Below, piece by piece: positions 17,511 through 26,621 of a stretch of 64,000 bases of DNA. Below the pieces are notes generated by a model that saw only the letters and a list, made by a program, of their open reading frames with translations, was not told where the DNA came from and did not search any database. The stretch lies in NCBI RefSeq assembly GCF_025384765.1, contig NZ_VHLL01000008.1, positions 1 to 64,000 on the forward strand, written 5' to 3'. How positions within the stretch are numbered: position 1 is the first letter of the stretch; the number at the start of each line of letters is the position of its first letter. A program made the position numbers and the translations under genes. The stretch is from Methanoculleus formosensis. GTDB lineage: Archaea > Halobacteriota > Methanomicrobia > Methanomicrobiales > Methanoculleaceae.

Positions 17511-19010
17511 GTGAAAAATGAGGCGGTACAATCGTCTTTGGCAGATATGACAGAAGAACAGATGAGAAGGAGAACGGCAGGCATGATTCGTCTGGGAGAG
17601 AGGATCTGCGGCAGGGAATCGTTCACTACAAAAGCTCTCGGGCTTCTCCCGGCCTATAACGTCTATCGAAAGACCTACGCCCTCCTCCGGGAGTCGCAGA
17701 GGTGGAGCCGGGAAGCCCTCGCGGCCTACCAGGCGGAGGCACTCTCGCGCCTGCTCGACCATGCCTACGAGAACGTCCCCTACTACCGCCGGATCTTTCA
17801 GGAGCGCGGCCTCGTCCCGGAAGATATCCGGAGTCCGGCGGACCTCGAACTCCTCCCGATCCTGACGCGGGAAGACCTCCAGGCCAACCTCCCGGACCTG
17901 AAAGCCCGAAACTACCCCGAGTCCGCGTTTGAGTACGTCACCACCGGCGGCTCCACCGGGATCCCGGTCGGGTTCTATTACGAGAAAGGGGTCTCTCGCG
18001 CCCGGGAGTGGGCGTTCATGAAGACCCAGTGGGACCGCGTCGGTTACCAGTTCACCGACCGCTGCGTCGTCCTCCGGGGCTACATCGTCGGGTCGGCGAA
18101 GGACGGCGTCTTCTGGAAGAAGACCCTCGGCGGTCGGTGGCTGCTGATGTCCTCCCACCACATGACCGAGGAGGCATTGCCCGCCTACATCAGCGAGATC
18201 CGGCGGTTCAAACCCCGCTTCATCCAGGGATACCCATCCACGGTCGCGATACTCGCCCGGTACATGCGGGAACACGAGATCGAGCCGTTCCCGACCGTCA
18301 GGGCCATCCTCTGCGGGTCGGAGAACCTCTATCCCTGGCAGCGTGACCTCCTCACCGAGGCCTTCGGGTGCCGGGTCTTCTCCTGGTACGGCAACTCCGA
18401 GCAGACGGTCCTTGCCGGGGAGTGCGAGGAGAGCACCCGCTACCACATCTTCCCCGAATATGGGATCGTCGAACTGATCGGAAGGGACGGGCGACCGGTC
18501 CGGGGCCCGGGGGCGATGGGTGAGGTGATCGCGACCAACCTCACCAACTACGTCTGCCCCCTCATCCGCTACCGCACCATGGATCTTGCCACGGCAGGCG
18601 GGGAGGGCTGTTCCTGCGGCCGTGCCTACCCGATACTCGAGCGCGTGGAAGGAAGGGTTCAGGATTTCATCGTGACGGGCAAAGGCGAACTCCTCTCCGG
18701 GATCGCCATGAACATCGATACCGATGCGTTCGATAACGTTAAACAATTTCAGTTCTACCAGGAGAAGGTCGGGGAGGTCATCCTGAACATCGTGAGAAAA
18801 CCGACGTTCAGCAAGCAGGACGCGGAGTACCTCTACCGGGAGGTGAGCAGGAGCTGCGGCGACGACGTCCTTATCACCATCAGGTACGTCGACAACATAC
18901 CGCTCACCGCCCGCGGCAAGCACCGTTACTTCGTTCAGGGCCTGCCGATACACTTCAGCGACCGCGAAGGGGGGATCGTCGAACATGTCTCTCCCGACCT
19001 GCTCGCCTGA
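17511..19010 (+). CDS. CapK/PaaK-type adenylate-forming enzyme, copy 1
   Basis: A 499-residue member of the phenylacetate-CoA ligase-like (CapK) branch of AMP-forming enzymes. It has the nucleotide-loop motif TGGSTGIP (about 144-151), YGNSEQT (about 293-299), RYRTMD and a CSCGRAYP motif typical of PaaK-like proteins. These enzymes activate a carboxylic acid as acyl-AMP. CapK members occur in polysaccharide clusters where the acid is unknown. The GTG at 17511 is preceded by GGTGAAGG. An ATG at 17547 is an alternative. Two paralogues follow at 18985 and 21894, and a large middle block is nearly identical in all three. Confidence 0.85.
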   Translation: MKNEAVQSSLADMTEEQMRRRTAGMIRLGERICGRESFTTKALGLLPAYNVYRKTYALLRESQRWSREALAAYQAEALSRLLDHAYENVPYYRRIFQERGLVPEDIRSPADLELLPILTREDLQANLPDLKARNYPESAFEYVTTGGSTGIPVGFYYEKGVSRAREWAFMKTQWDRVGYQFTDRCVVLRGYIVGSAKDGVFWKKTLGGRWLLMSSHHMTEEALPAYISEIRRFKPRFIQGYPSTVAILARYMREHEIEPFPTVRAILCGSENLYPWQRDLLTEAFGCRVFSWYGNSEQTVLAGECEESTRYHIFPEYGIVELIGRDGRPVRGPGAMGEVIATNLTNYVCPLIRYRTMDLATAGGEGCSCGRAYPILERVEGRVQDFIVTGKGELLSGIAMNIDTDAFDNVKQFQFYQEKVGEVILNIVRKPTFSKQDAEYLYREVSRSCGDDVLITIRYVDNIPLTARGKHRYFVQGLPIHFSDREGGIVEHVSPDLLA

Positions 19011-20415
19011 CCAGGGAGGTATGGGTACGAAAGCCGGTCTAGCACGATGGGTGTCGCGTGCAAACCCGCTCACCGTCAAAGCACTCAGCCTGGTGCCGTC
19101 TTATCGCACCTACCGGCAGATGTATGCGCTTCTCCAGGAGTCGCAGTGGTGGAGCCAGAAAGACCTCGCGGTTTACCAGGCAGAGGCGCTCTCGCGCCTG
19201 CTCGACCACGCCTACGAAAACGTTCCCTACTACCGAAGGGTTTTTTTAGAGCGAAACCTCGTCCCCGAGGACATCCAGGGCCCGGCGGACCTTGAACTCC
19301 TCCCGTTCCTGACCAAGGAGATTGTCCAGGCGAACCTCCCGGACCTGAAAGCCCGAAACTACCCGGAGTCCGCCTTCGAGTACGTGCGCACATCCGGCTC
19401 CACCGGCACACCCATGGGATTTTACTACGAGAAAGGGGTCTCCCGCGCCCGGGAATGGGCGTTCATGAAGACCCAGTGGGACCGCGTCGGCTACCGGTTC
19501 ACCGACCGTTGCGTCGTCCTCCGGGGGCACGTCGTGGATGCGGCAACGAGCGGCACCTACTGGAGGCGTGCGCTCTTCGGCCGGTGGTTGATCATGTCCT
19601 CCCACCAGATGACCGAGGAGACCCTCCCGGACTACGTCGACCGGATCCGGCGGTTCAAGCCCCGGTTCATCCACGCCTACCCCTCCACGGCCGTGATCCT
19701 GGCGCGGTATATGCGGGAGCACGAGATCGAGCCGTTTCCGACCGTCAGGACCATCCTCTGCGGGTCGGAGAACCTCTACCCCTGGCAGCGCGACCTCCTC
19801 ACCGAGGTCTTCGGGTGCCGGGTATTCTCCTGGTACGGCAACTCCGAGCAGACGGTGCTTGCCGGGGAGTGCGAGGAGAGCACCCGTTACCACATCTTCC
19901 CCGAATACGGGATCGTCGAACTGATCGGAAGGGACGGACGACCCGTCCGGGCCCCGGGAGGAATGGGCGAGGTGGTCGCGACCAACCTCACCAACTACGC
20001 CTGCCCTCTCATCCGCTACCGCACCATGGACGTCGCGGTGCTCGGGACAGACGCCTGCTCCTGCGGGAGAGCGTATCCGCTGCTCGAGAAGGTGGAGGGG
20101 AGGCTCCAGGAGTTCATCGTAACCCGGAGCGGGCACCTGATCTCCGTCACCCCCATCAACTACGAGTCCGAAGCGTTCGAGAACATAAAGCAGTTCCAGA
20201 TGTACCAGGAGGAAGTGGGCGAGCTCATCATGAAGATCGTCAGAAAAACCGCTTACACCGAGAAGGACACCCGGCAGCTGACAGACGAACTCCGGTGCCA
20301 GCTCGGTGACGGGGTGAACGTCCACGTCCGTTTCGTCGATGAGATCCCCCGCACCGGGGGCGGGAAGTTCCGCTACCTCATCCAGAAACTGCCCATCTCG
20401 ATCGGCGACCTCTGA
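18985..20415 (+). CDS. CapK/PaaK-type adenylate-forming enzyme, copy 2
   Basis: A 476-residue paralogue of the preceding gene. It has the loop motif TSGSTGTP, YGNSEQT and CSCGRAYP. The start overlaps the end of copy 1 by 26 bp and has a purine-rich AAGGGGGG about 9 nt upstream, so the two are coupled. An ATG at 19021 gives a protein 12 residues shorter. The N-terminal 40 residues and the C-terminal domain (after about residue 385) differ clearly from copy 1, while the centre is nearly identical. This suggests different acceptors or acids, with recent gene conversion of the core. Confidence 0.85.
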   Translation: MSLPTCSPDQGGMGTKAGLARWVSRANPLTVKALSLVPSYRTYRQMYALLQESQWWSQKDLAVYQAEALSRLLDHAYENVPYYRRVFLERNLVPEDIQGPADLELLPFLTKEIVQANLPDLKARNYPESAFEYVRTSGSTGTPMGFYYEKGVSRAREWAFMKTQWDRVGYRFTDRCVVLRGHVVDAATSGTYWRRALFGRWLIMSSHQMTEETLPDYVDRIRRFKPRFIHAYPSTAVILARYMREHEIEPFPTVRTILCGSENLYPWQRDLLTEVFGCRVFSWYGNSEQTVLAGECEESTRYHIFPEYGIVELIGRDGRPVRAPGGMGEVVATNLTNYACPLIRYRTMDVAVLGTDACSCGRAYPLLEKVEGRLQEFIVTRSGHLISVTPINYESEAFENIKQFQMYQEEVGELIMKIVRKTAYTEKDTRQLTDELRCQLGDGVNVHVRFVDEIPRTGGGKFRYLIQKLPISIGDL

Positions 20416-20467
20416 CCGTTTGGTCGATGGCAGGAGGCGGCCCGGCGCATCAACGCTCCCCGTCGCC

Positions 20468-21493
20468 CTAAACCCTGCCGGTCGCCATCATCAACCGTTT
20501 CACGAAGGAGCGGTATGCCCACTCGGAGAACGCGCCGAGGCCGTCTTTCTTCTCAATCTCAAAGTACATCGTGAGATCGGGGTTGAACTTTGACTTGAAG
20601 AAGGCCAGATCGGGGTTGTTCGCACCCATATTCTCGAACGTCCGGTAGCCTTCGGCACGTGCACGCTCGATCAGGAGCCACTGGAGATACTCGTTTCCCG
20701 CGTGAGCGTTCTCGATCCTCGGCGTTCCTATCCAGAGCAGGAACCGGCGGTACTCCTGGGCGGCCACCACGGCCACGACCTCGTCCTCTGCATCGTAGAG
20801 GGTATAGATCCCGATCTCTGGGTAGGCATGCACGAGATCCTCAAGGTAGTCGCGCTTGATCGGCGGGATATCGAGCGACGGGTCGCGGTAGCGATCGGCG
20901 ATGAGCGCATGGAGCGTGGAGACATCCCGGGATCTCTCCAGCCGAAGGCCCGCTTTCGCCTCCTTCTTCAGTTTGTTGCGGAGTTTGTAGTGGAGATCGT
21001 TCCAGATCTCCTCGATCGGCCGTGTAAGATCGATGGTGTAGGTGTAGCGGACCCGGGCGTCGCATTGATCCCAGAGGTAGTGGCGTATGTCGTCGAATCC
21101 CGGAACAAAGGAGACCGAGAGGTAGTTCGGCGAGATCTCGTCGAGCTCCCGGCGGATATCCCCTGCGATCAGGGCGAGGAGCGACTCTTTCTTGCTCCGC
21201 TTGAGCGAGTCGAACTTCCCGCTCATCACGCACCCAAGGTGGGGGATCACCGTGAGGGGCGGGGGTGAGAAGACCGTGCTGATGCCATGCATCCGCTTCC
21301 AGAAGAGCGGGAAGAGACAGAGCGGTTCGTCGCCGTTATAGATCGCGTAGGGAAGAAGCGTGCTCTTCGTATGGTTTGCCGTCAGGTGCAGGTAGTCCCA
21401 CCTGTGAAAGAGGAGGCCCGAAGGGCTCTCGTCGATGAAGGTATCCCAGGTATCTCTCTCCTCGACTCTGATCGCAGTCATTCCTTTCGTCAC
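20468..21493 (-). CDS. FemAB/GNAT-type acyltransferase
   Basis: A 341-residue protein of the FemAB-like double-GNAT superfamily (BioF2-like acetyltransferase domain). Landmarks are SGLLFHRWDYL near residue 25, the basic segment KLRNKLKKEAKAGL near residue 170 and FKSKFNPDLTMYFE near residue 307. Relatives transfer amino acids or acyl groups onto cell-envelope precursors or exopolysaccharides. It lies between copies 2 and 3 of the CapK genes but on the opposite strand, with its own TATA element near 21544-21556. It may use an activated acid made by a CapK enzyme. This is inferred from context only. Confidence 0.8.
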   Translation of the reverse strand: MTKGMTAIRVEERDTWDTFIDESPSGLLFHRWDYLHLTANHTKSTLLPYAIYNGDEPLCLFPLFWKRMHGISTVFSPPPLTVIPHLGCVMSGKFDSLKRSKKESLLALIAGDIRRELDEISPNYLSVSFVPGFDDIRHYLWDQCDARVRYTYTIDLTRPIEEIWNDLHYKLRNKLKKEAKAGLRLERSRDVSTLHALIADRYRDPSLDIPPIKRDYLEDLVHAYPEIGIYTLYDAEDEVVAVVAAQEYRRFLLWIGTPRIENAHAGNEYLQWLLIERARAEGYRTFENMGANNPDLAFFKSKFNPDLTMYFEIEKKDGLGAFSEWAYRSFVKRLMMATGRV

Positions 21494-21649
21494 TCCGGTG
21501 CTTTCATGCAGTCTGCGGCTCGGCGACCTCTAATCATCTCCCCGATTCATATATACCTATCCCCGGTTCCCCCTTACCGAACAGCCGGCCGCCTCGGGGC
21601 CGGGCTCACCGTCCGGGCGGGGGGGCCGTGCCCGGTTCCGCTGACAAAC

Positions 21650-21660
21650 CTATATATATA
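21650..21660 (+). promoter_or_regulatory. TATA box of a small gene
   Basis: A run ctatatatata centred near 21655 is a very strong TATA-like element. Its spacing to the ATG at 21681 predicts a nearly leaderless transcript. Confidence 0.55.
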
Positions 21661-21680
21661 GGAACACGTGAGGTAGGGGC

Positions 21681-21872
21681 ATGGTTGCACTCCGCCTCCT
21701 CGCCGTGGACGACGTTTCGTTCCGAACGTGGGAAGGCAACGGTTCCGATGCATACGGCGACGTCTGGGTGCTTATCCCGGAGAACAGCCTCTTTCCTGAG
21801 TTCCTGAAACATTTTTCTCGTGCCTCCGGCCGGGACCTGATCGCGATACCCTACTCCGAGAACTTCTTCTGA
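21681..21872 (+). CDS. small hypothetical protein, 63 residues
   Basis: A 63-residue reading frame (MVALRLLAVDDV... ending YSENFF) preceded by a GAGGT-type ribosome-binding site and a strong TATA box 20-30 bp upstream. It is acidic and has no signal peptide or membrane segment. I recognise no family. It stands just upstream of CapK copy 3 and could be its small partner or an independent gene. The regulatory signals make it more likely real than a chance frame. Confidence 0.5.
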   Translation: MVALRLLAVDDVSFRTWEGNGSDAYGDVWVLIPENSLFPEFLKHFSRASGRDLIAIPYSENFF

Positions 21873-21914
21873 ACGCACCCAACCACGCCGGCCGTGTCGG
21901 GAGCAAAACGCTTA

Positions 21915-23348
21915 ATGCCGAGTATGGGCATGAGCACCCCGATGGGTGTGCGGATGAATCGTCGGGGATTGAGGGCGTTCCGGCTCGAAAACTCTGTAAC
22001 GGCGAGGGCGCTCCGCATCCTTCCCGCATACTCTGCGTTCAGAAAGACCTATGCCCTCCTCCGGGAGTCCCGGGGGTGGAACCAGGAAGATCTCGCGGCC
22101 TACCAGGCAGAGGCGCTCTCGCGCCTGCTCGACCATGCCTACGAAAACGTCCCCTACTACCACCGGATATTCCACGAGCGCGGCCTCGTCCCGGAAGATA
22201 TCCGGAGCCCGGCGGACCTCGACCTCCTCCCGATCCTGACGCGGGAAGACCTCCAGGCCAACCTCCCGGATTTGAAGGCCAGAAACTACCCCGAGTCCGC
22301 CTTCGAGTACGTCACCACCGGCGGGTCCACCGGGATCCCGGTCGGGTTCTACTACGAGAAAGGGGTCTCCCGCGCCCGGGAATGGGCGTTCATGAAGACC
22401 CAGTGGGACCGCGTCGGCTACCGGTTCACCGACCGCTGCGTCGTCCTCCGGGGCTACACCGTCGGGTCGGCGAAGGACGGCGTCTTCTGGAGGAAAGCCC
22501 TCTTCGGCCGGTGGCTGCTGATGTCCTCCCACCACATGACCGAGGAGGCATTGCCCGCCTACATCAGCGAGATCCGGCGGTTCAAACCCCGCTTCATCCA
22601 GGCGTATCCTTCGGTGGCGGCGATACTCGCCCGGTACATGCGGGAGCACGAGATCGAGCCGTTCCCGACCGTCAGGGCCATCCTCTGCGGGTCGGAGAAC
22701 CTCTACCCCTGGCAGCGCGACCTCCTCACCGAGGTCTTCGGGTGCCGGGTCTTCTCCTGGTACGGCAACTCCGAGCAGACGGTCCTTGCCGGGGAGTGCG
22801 AGGAGAGCACCCGCTACCACATCTTCCCCGAATACGGGATCGTCGAACTGATCGGACGGGACGGACGGCCCGTCCGGGCCCCGGGAGGAATGGGGGAGGT
22901 GGTCACGACGGGCCTCATAAACCCCATCTGCCCCCTCATCCGCTACCGCACCATGGACGTCGCGGTGCTCGGGGCAGATGCCTGCTCCTGCGGGAGAGCG
23001 TATCCCCTGCTCGAGAAGGTGGAGGGGAGACTCCAGGAGTTCATCGTGACGAAGAACCGCCGGCTCGTATCGATGACCGCGGTGAACATGCACTCCGACA
23101 TCTTCGACAACGTTGCACAGTTCCAGTTTCACCAGGAGAGAGAGGGAGAGGCTCTGCTGCGGATCGTGAAGAAGACCGGGTACGGCGACCGTGACACGGA
23201 CCGTATACTCCGGGAACTCGAGAGAAAATTCGAAGGCGACGTGGATGTTACCATCCGCTTCGTCGATGAGATCCCCCGCACCCGGCGCGGCAAATACCAG
23301 TTCCTGATACAGGAACTCCCACTGGACCAGTGGCGCATTTCGGTGTGA
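21915..23348 (+). CDS. CapK/PaaK-type adenylate-forming enzyme, copy 3
   Basis: About 477 residues, third paralogue of the set. It carries TGGSTGIP, YGNSEQT and CSCGRAYP. Its N-terminal half resembles copy 1 more closely (both have SAKDGVFW and HHMTEEALPAYI), whereas its linker after the AMP-binding core matches copy 2 (DVAVLGADACSCGR). That is a mosaic pattern pointing to recombination between copies. The start is uncertain. A GTG at 21894 and ATGs at 21915, 21924, 21930, 21942 and 21954 are all in frame. The CapA-like gene follows 5 bp after the stop, so the two are co-transcribed. Confidence 0.85.
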   Translation: MPSMGMSTPMGVRMNRRGLRAFRLENSVTARALRILPAYSAFRKTYALLRESRGWNQEDLAAYQAEALSRLLDHAYENVPYYHRIFHERGLVPEDIRSPADLDLLPILTREDLQANLPDLKARNYPESAFEYVTTGGSTGIPVGFYYEKGVSRAREWAFMKTQWDRVGYRFTDRCVVLRGYTVGSAKDGVFWRKALFGRWLLMSSHHMTEEALPAYISEIRRFKPRFIQAYPSVAAILARYMREHEIEPFPTVRAILCGSENLYPWQRDLLTEVFGCRVFSWYGNSEQTVLAGECEESTRYHIFPEYGIVELIGRDGRPVRAPGGMGEVVTTGLINPICPLIRYRTMDVAVLGADACSCGRAYPLLEKVEGRLQEFIVTKNRRLVSMTAVNMHSDIFDNVAQFQFHQEREGEALLRIVKKTGYGDRDTDRILRELERKFEGDVDVTIRFVDEIPRTRRGKYQFLIQELPLDQWRISV

Positions 23349-23353
23349 GAACC

Positions 23354-24463
23354 ATGCAAAAACTCAGGCTAACGGCAACAGGAGACATATGGGTTCGGAC
23401 GGCGAACCATCAATACCCGTTCGGGAAGGTCGGCCATCTTCTTGAGGACAAAGACGTCCTCTTCGGGAACCTGGAGACCACCCTCTCGGATACGGGCGAA
23501 CCGGTAGAGAAGCACCACGTGATCTTCACCTGCCCGGATGCGGCCCGGTACCTGAAGGAGGCCGGGTTCGACGTCATGAGCGTTGCAAACAACCACTCCG
23601 GCGACCTCGGGGCGGAGGGGTTCAAGAACACCCTGGACGCGCTTGAACGGCGGGAGATCCTCGCCATCGGCGGATCGGCGACCGAAGACCGGCAGGAGCC
23701 GGTCATCCTCGAGAGGAACGGCGTCTCGATCGGGTTTGCGGGATACACGATCGGCAAACTCGCCATATCGCGCGAGGTCTCGGTCAACCGGCTGGTCGAG
23801 GAGGAGGTCTTCAGGGATATCGCCTCCCTCAAAGGGAGGTGCGACCATATCGCCATCTCGCTGCACTGGGGAACGGAGATGGCCTACTACCCGTCCCCCG
23901 AGCAGATCGCCCTCGCCCACCAGTTCATCGATGCAGGGGCCACAGTGATCCTCGGGCACCACCCGCATACCATGCAGGCGATCGAACGCTACCATGGAGG
24001 GCTCATCGCCTACTCGCTCGGCATGTTCCAGTTCGAGCCGCGCTGGCCCCACAACATCTCGCGGGAGGCGGTCCTGCTCTCGGTCGACCTGCAGAAGAAC
24101 GGCGTCGTCGGGGCGCATGAGGTGGTGCCGCTCATCATCGACGACGATTTCATACCCCATCCGGCAGAGGGGGCGATGGCAGAGGAGATCCTGAACTTTC
24201 TCTCCGAGATATCGCGGCCGGTCGCCGAAGGGAGGCTCACCCGGTCCCGGTGGTTCGAGGAGATCGCGCCGGTCTACATGAAGATGAACCTCGAGAGTTA
24301 CCGTTACCGGATACGCCGCAAGGGTCTCTTCCCGCTTCTGGAGATGGGAGCCTGGTTCTTCACGCCGTTCTGCCTGAAATGCTGCGCCGGCCTCATCCGC
24401 CGGATGCTTCGCCCGGAACCGACGCGCCGGAGGCGTGCCCCGGGACAGAACGCCGGGAACTGA
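23354..24463 (+). CDS. CapA-family protein (PgsA/CapA metallophosphoesterase fold)
   Basis: A 369-residue protein of the CapA family, which is linked to capsule or poly-gamma-glutamate synthesis. Motifs are TATGDIWV at the N-terminus, FGNLETTLS near residue 38, SVANNHSGD near 81, ISLHWGTEM near 175 and GHHPHTMQ near 206. It adopts a calcineurin-like metal-dependent fold, but its chemistry is not established. A hydrophobic stretch near residues 325-345 (MGAWFFTPFCLKCCAG) may be a membrane anchor. The ATG at 23354 starts just after CapK copy 3. It may act at the membrane in finishing or exporting the polymer. Confidence 0.83.
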   Translation: MQKLRLTATGDIWVRTANHQYPFGKVGHLLEDKDVLFGNLETTLSDTGEPVEKHHVIFTCPDAARYLKEAGFDVMSVANNHSGDLGAEGFKNTLDALERREILAIGGSATEDRQEPVILERNGVSIGFAGYTIGKLAISREVSVNRLVEEEVFRDIASLKGRCDHIAISLHWGTEMAYYPSPEQIALAHQFIDAGATVILGHHPHTMQAIERYHGGLIAYSLGMFQFEPRWPHNISREAVLLSVDLQKNGVVGAHEVVPLIIDDDFIPHPAEGAMAEEILNFLSEISRPVAEGRLTRSRWFEEIAPVYMKMNLESYRYRIRRKGLFPLLEMGAWFFTPFCLKCCAGLIRRMLRPEPTRRRRAPGQNAGN

Positions 24464-24633
24464 TCCGGGCACGCGAACGTCCGGTTTGGCCGGAGACCAC
24501 CCCCGGCCTCTTCTTCAGCGCATCCTTCACCCCGACCGGCACTTCCCGGGAAGACGGCCGGTGACCCGGGGGCCGGATCGCAAAACCCTCATTACAATTG
24601 ATGACAAATATAACCGTGAGGAGTGTAACCAAT

Positions 24634-25515
24634 TTGTCAGCGATTCCAAAGGAAGAGTACCTCTACAAGTGCACGTCCGCCTGTGCGGGGTGCAGCTCTT
24701 CCCTATGTCTGCGTTACGTGCTCAAAGCCGCCGGGCCCGACTCCGTTCTGGTCATACCCGCCTGCTGCACCAGCGTCATCCAGGGGACCTACCCCGGCAC
24801 GGCGATGAGCGTGCCCGTCTACAATGTGGCGTTCGCCGCATCCGCGGCCTGCGCTTCCGGCATGAGCGAGGCGTTCGCGGCGATGGGAAGAGAGACCAAC
24901 GTCATCGTCTACGCGGGCGACGGCGGAACGGTCGATATCGGCATCCAGGCGCTCTCCGGCGCCTTCGAGCGCGGCACCAATTTCCTTTACATCTGCTACG
25001 ACAACGAGGCGTACGGCAACACCGGCATGCAGCGGTCGGGCGCAACACCGCTCGGGGCGCGTACCACCACGACCCCCGGCGGCAAGCCCACGACCAAGAA
25101 AGACCTCGACCGGATCGTCGAGGCGCATAACCCTCCCTACATGGCGACCGCCTGCAGCGCCTACCCCCTCGACCTCTACAAGAAGGTGAAGAAGGCGCTC
25201 TCGATCGAAGGCCCCAAGTTCATTCATGTCCTCGCACCCTGTCCGCCCGGGTGGCGCTACCCGACGGAGAAGACGGTCGAGATGGGGAAACTCGCGGTGA
25301 AGACGGGGACATGGATCCTCTACGAGCGCGAGTACGGGAAACTCACGATCAACGGCCCGTCGAAGGCGGCGATGAGGAAACCCGCGCCTCTTGAGGATTA
25401 CATCCGGGGCCAGGGCCGGTTCAAGAACGTGAGCCCCGAGATCCTTAATCTGATGCGCCAGCAGGTGCAGCAGAACATCGAACGCCTCTCCCGCGAGGAG
25501 GCAGGCGTATGCTGA
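24634..25515 (+). CDS. porB: pyruvate:ferredoxin oxidoreductase, beta subunit
   Basis: About 293 residues. The N-terminus SAIPKEEYLYKCTSACAGC holds Cys residues for a 4Fe-4S cluster. The thiamine-diphosphate motif is YAGDGGTVDIG with the later YDNEAYGNTG. The enzyme makes or splits pyruvate with CoA and ferredoxin, which is central to carbon assimilation in methanogens. I chose the TTG at 24634 because a GAGGAG element lies 10 nt upstream and the family normally begins a few residues before this motif. An ATG at 24601 lacks a ribosome-binding site. A 2-oxoisovalerate or other 2-oxoacid enzyme is the main alternative. Confidence 0.85.
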   Translation: MSAIPKEEYLYKCTSACAGCSSSLCLRYVLKAAGPDSVLVIPACCTSVIQGTYPGTAMSVPVYNVAFAASAACASGMSEAFAAMGRETNVIVYAGDGGTVDIGIQALSGAFERGTNFLYICYDNEAYGNTGMQRSGATPLGARTTTTPGGKPTTKKDLDRIVEAHNPPYMATACSAYPLDLYKKVKKALSIEGPKFIHVLAPCPPGWRYPTEKTVEMGKLAVKTGTWILYEREYGKLTINGPSKAAMRKPAPLEDYIRGQGRFKNVSPEILNLMRQQVQQNIERLSREEAGVC

Positions 25516-26621
25516 CGATCGCGACCGGCAACAAGGCGGTGGCGGCCGCGGTGAAGGCCGCAAAACCGGGGGTCATCGCCGCATACCCGATCACCCCCCA
25601 GACCGAGATCGTCGAGCAGATCGCCGATTACGTCGCCGGCGGCGACCTTGAGAGCCGCTACATCCCGGTGGAGAGCGAGCACTCGGCGATGGCGGCCTGC
25701 ATCGGGGCGAGCGTCGGCGGGGTGCGGACGTTCACGGCGACGAGTTCCCACGGCCTCCTCTACATGCACGAGATGGTCCACTGGGCGGCGGGCGCACGTC
25801 TCCCGATCGTGATGGCGAACGTCAACCGCGCCCTCGGGCCCGGGTGGAATATCTGGGCGGAGCATACCGACGCCTTCTCCCAGCGCGACACGGGCTGGCT
25901 GCAGGTCTTCGTGGGCACCGTCCAGGAGGCCTACGACGCCACGTTGATGGCGTTCAAGGTCGCCGAGGACGAGCGGGTCCTCCTCCCGCTGATGGTCAAC
26001 CTGGACGGGTTCGCGCTGAGCCACATCACGCAGTCGCTTGAGACGGTGGATATCGGCGACTTCCTGCCGCCCTACCACCTCCCGCATGCCATCGATACAG
26101 AGAACCCGCTCGGCTACGGCCCCGTGACCGGGCCGGCCGACTACGTCCGGTTCCGGTGGGATATCGAGCGGTCGATGCGCGACGCCCGGGGCGTGATTGC
26201 GGAGGTCGAGCGCGAGTTTGCCGAGCGGTTCGGCCGTTCCTACGGCCCCACGGAGGATTACCGGTGCGAGGACGCCGACGTCATCGTCGTCGCAATGGGA
26301 ACCCTCGGGAAAGAGGCCGAGGTGGCGATCGACCGCCTCCGCGACGCTGGGATTAAGGCCGGCTCCATGCGCCTGCGCTGGTTCCGCCCCTTCCCGGACC
26401 TCGACCTCGCCGGAAGGGAGGTCGTCGTCATCGACCGCGACTACTCCTTCGGATTTGGCGGCGTGGTGGCGCACGCGATCCGGTCAAAGACCGGCATCGA
26501 GCCTTACAGCGTCATCGCCGGCCTCGGCGGCCAGGAGGTCACCTACAACGACATCGCGGACTTTGTCCGGAACCGTCGTCCCGGCACCGAGACCTGGTTC
26601 GGGGTGAGCGACCATGTATGA
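25509..26621 (+). CDS. porA: pyruvate:ferredoxin oxidoreductase, alpha subunit
   Basis: A 370-residue alpha subunit that starts with ATGNKAVAAAVKAAKP and has AAYPITPQTEIVE (residues 24-36), ATSSHGLLYMHE and PIVMANVNRALGPGWNIW. These match the pyrimidine-binding half of the thiamine-diphosphate enzyme. The C-terminus carries YSFGFGGVVAHAIR. It overlaps porB by 7 bp and porC by 8 bp. The gene order beta, alpha, gamma, delta differs from the gamma-delta-alpha-beta order common in other methanogens. Confidence 0.88.
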   Translation: MLTIATGNKAVAAAVKAAKPGVIAAYPITPQTEIVEQIADYVAGGDLESRYIPVESEHSAMAACIGASVGGVRTFTATSSHGLLYMHEMVHWAAGARLPIVMANVNRALGPGWNIWAEHTDAFSQRDTGWLQVFVGTVQEAYDATLMAFKVAEDERVLLPLMVNLDGFALSHITQSLETVDIGDFLPPYHLPHAIDTENPLGYGPVTGPADYVRFRWDIERSMRDARGVIAEVEREFAERFGRSYGPTEDYRCEDADVIVVAMGTLGKEAEVAIDRLRDAGIKAGSMRLRWFRPFPDLDLAGREVVVIDRDYSFGFGGVVAHAIRSKTGIEPYSVIAGLGGQEVTYNDIADFVRNRRPGTETWFGVSDHV

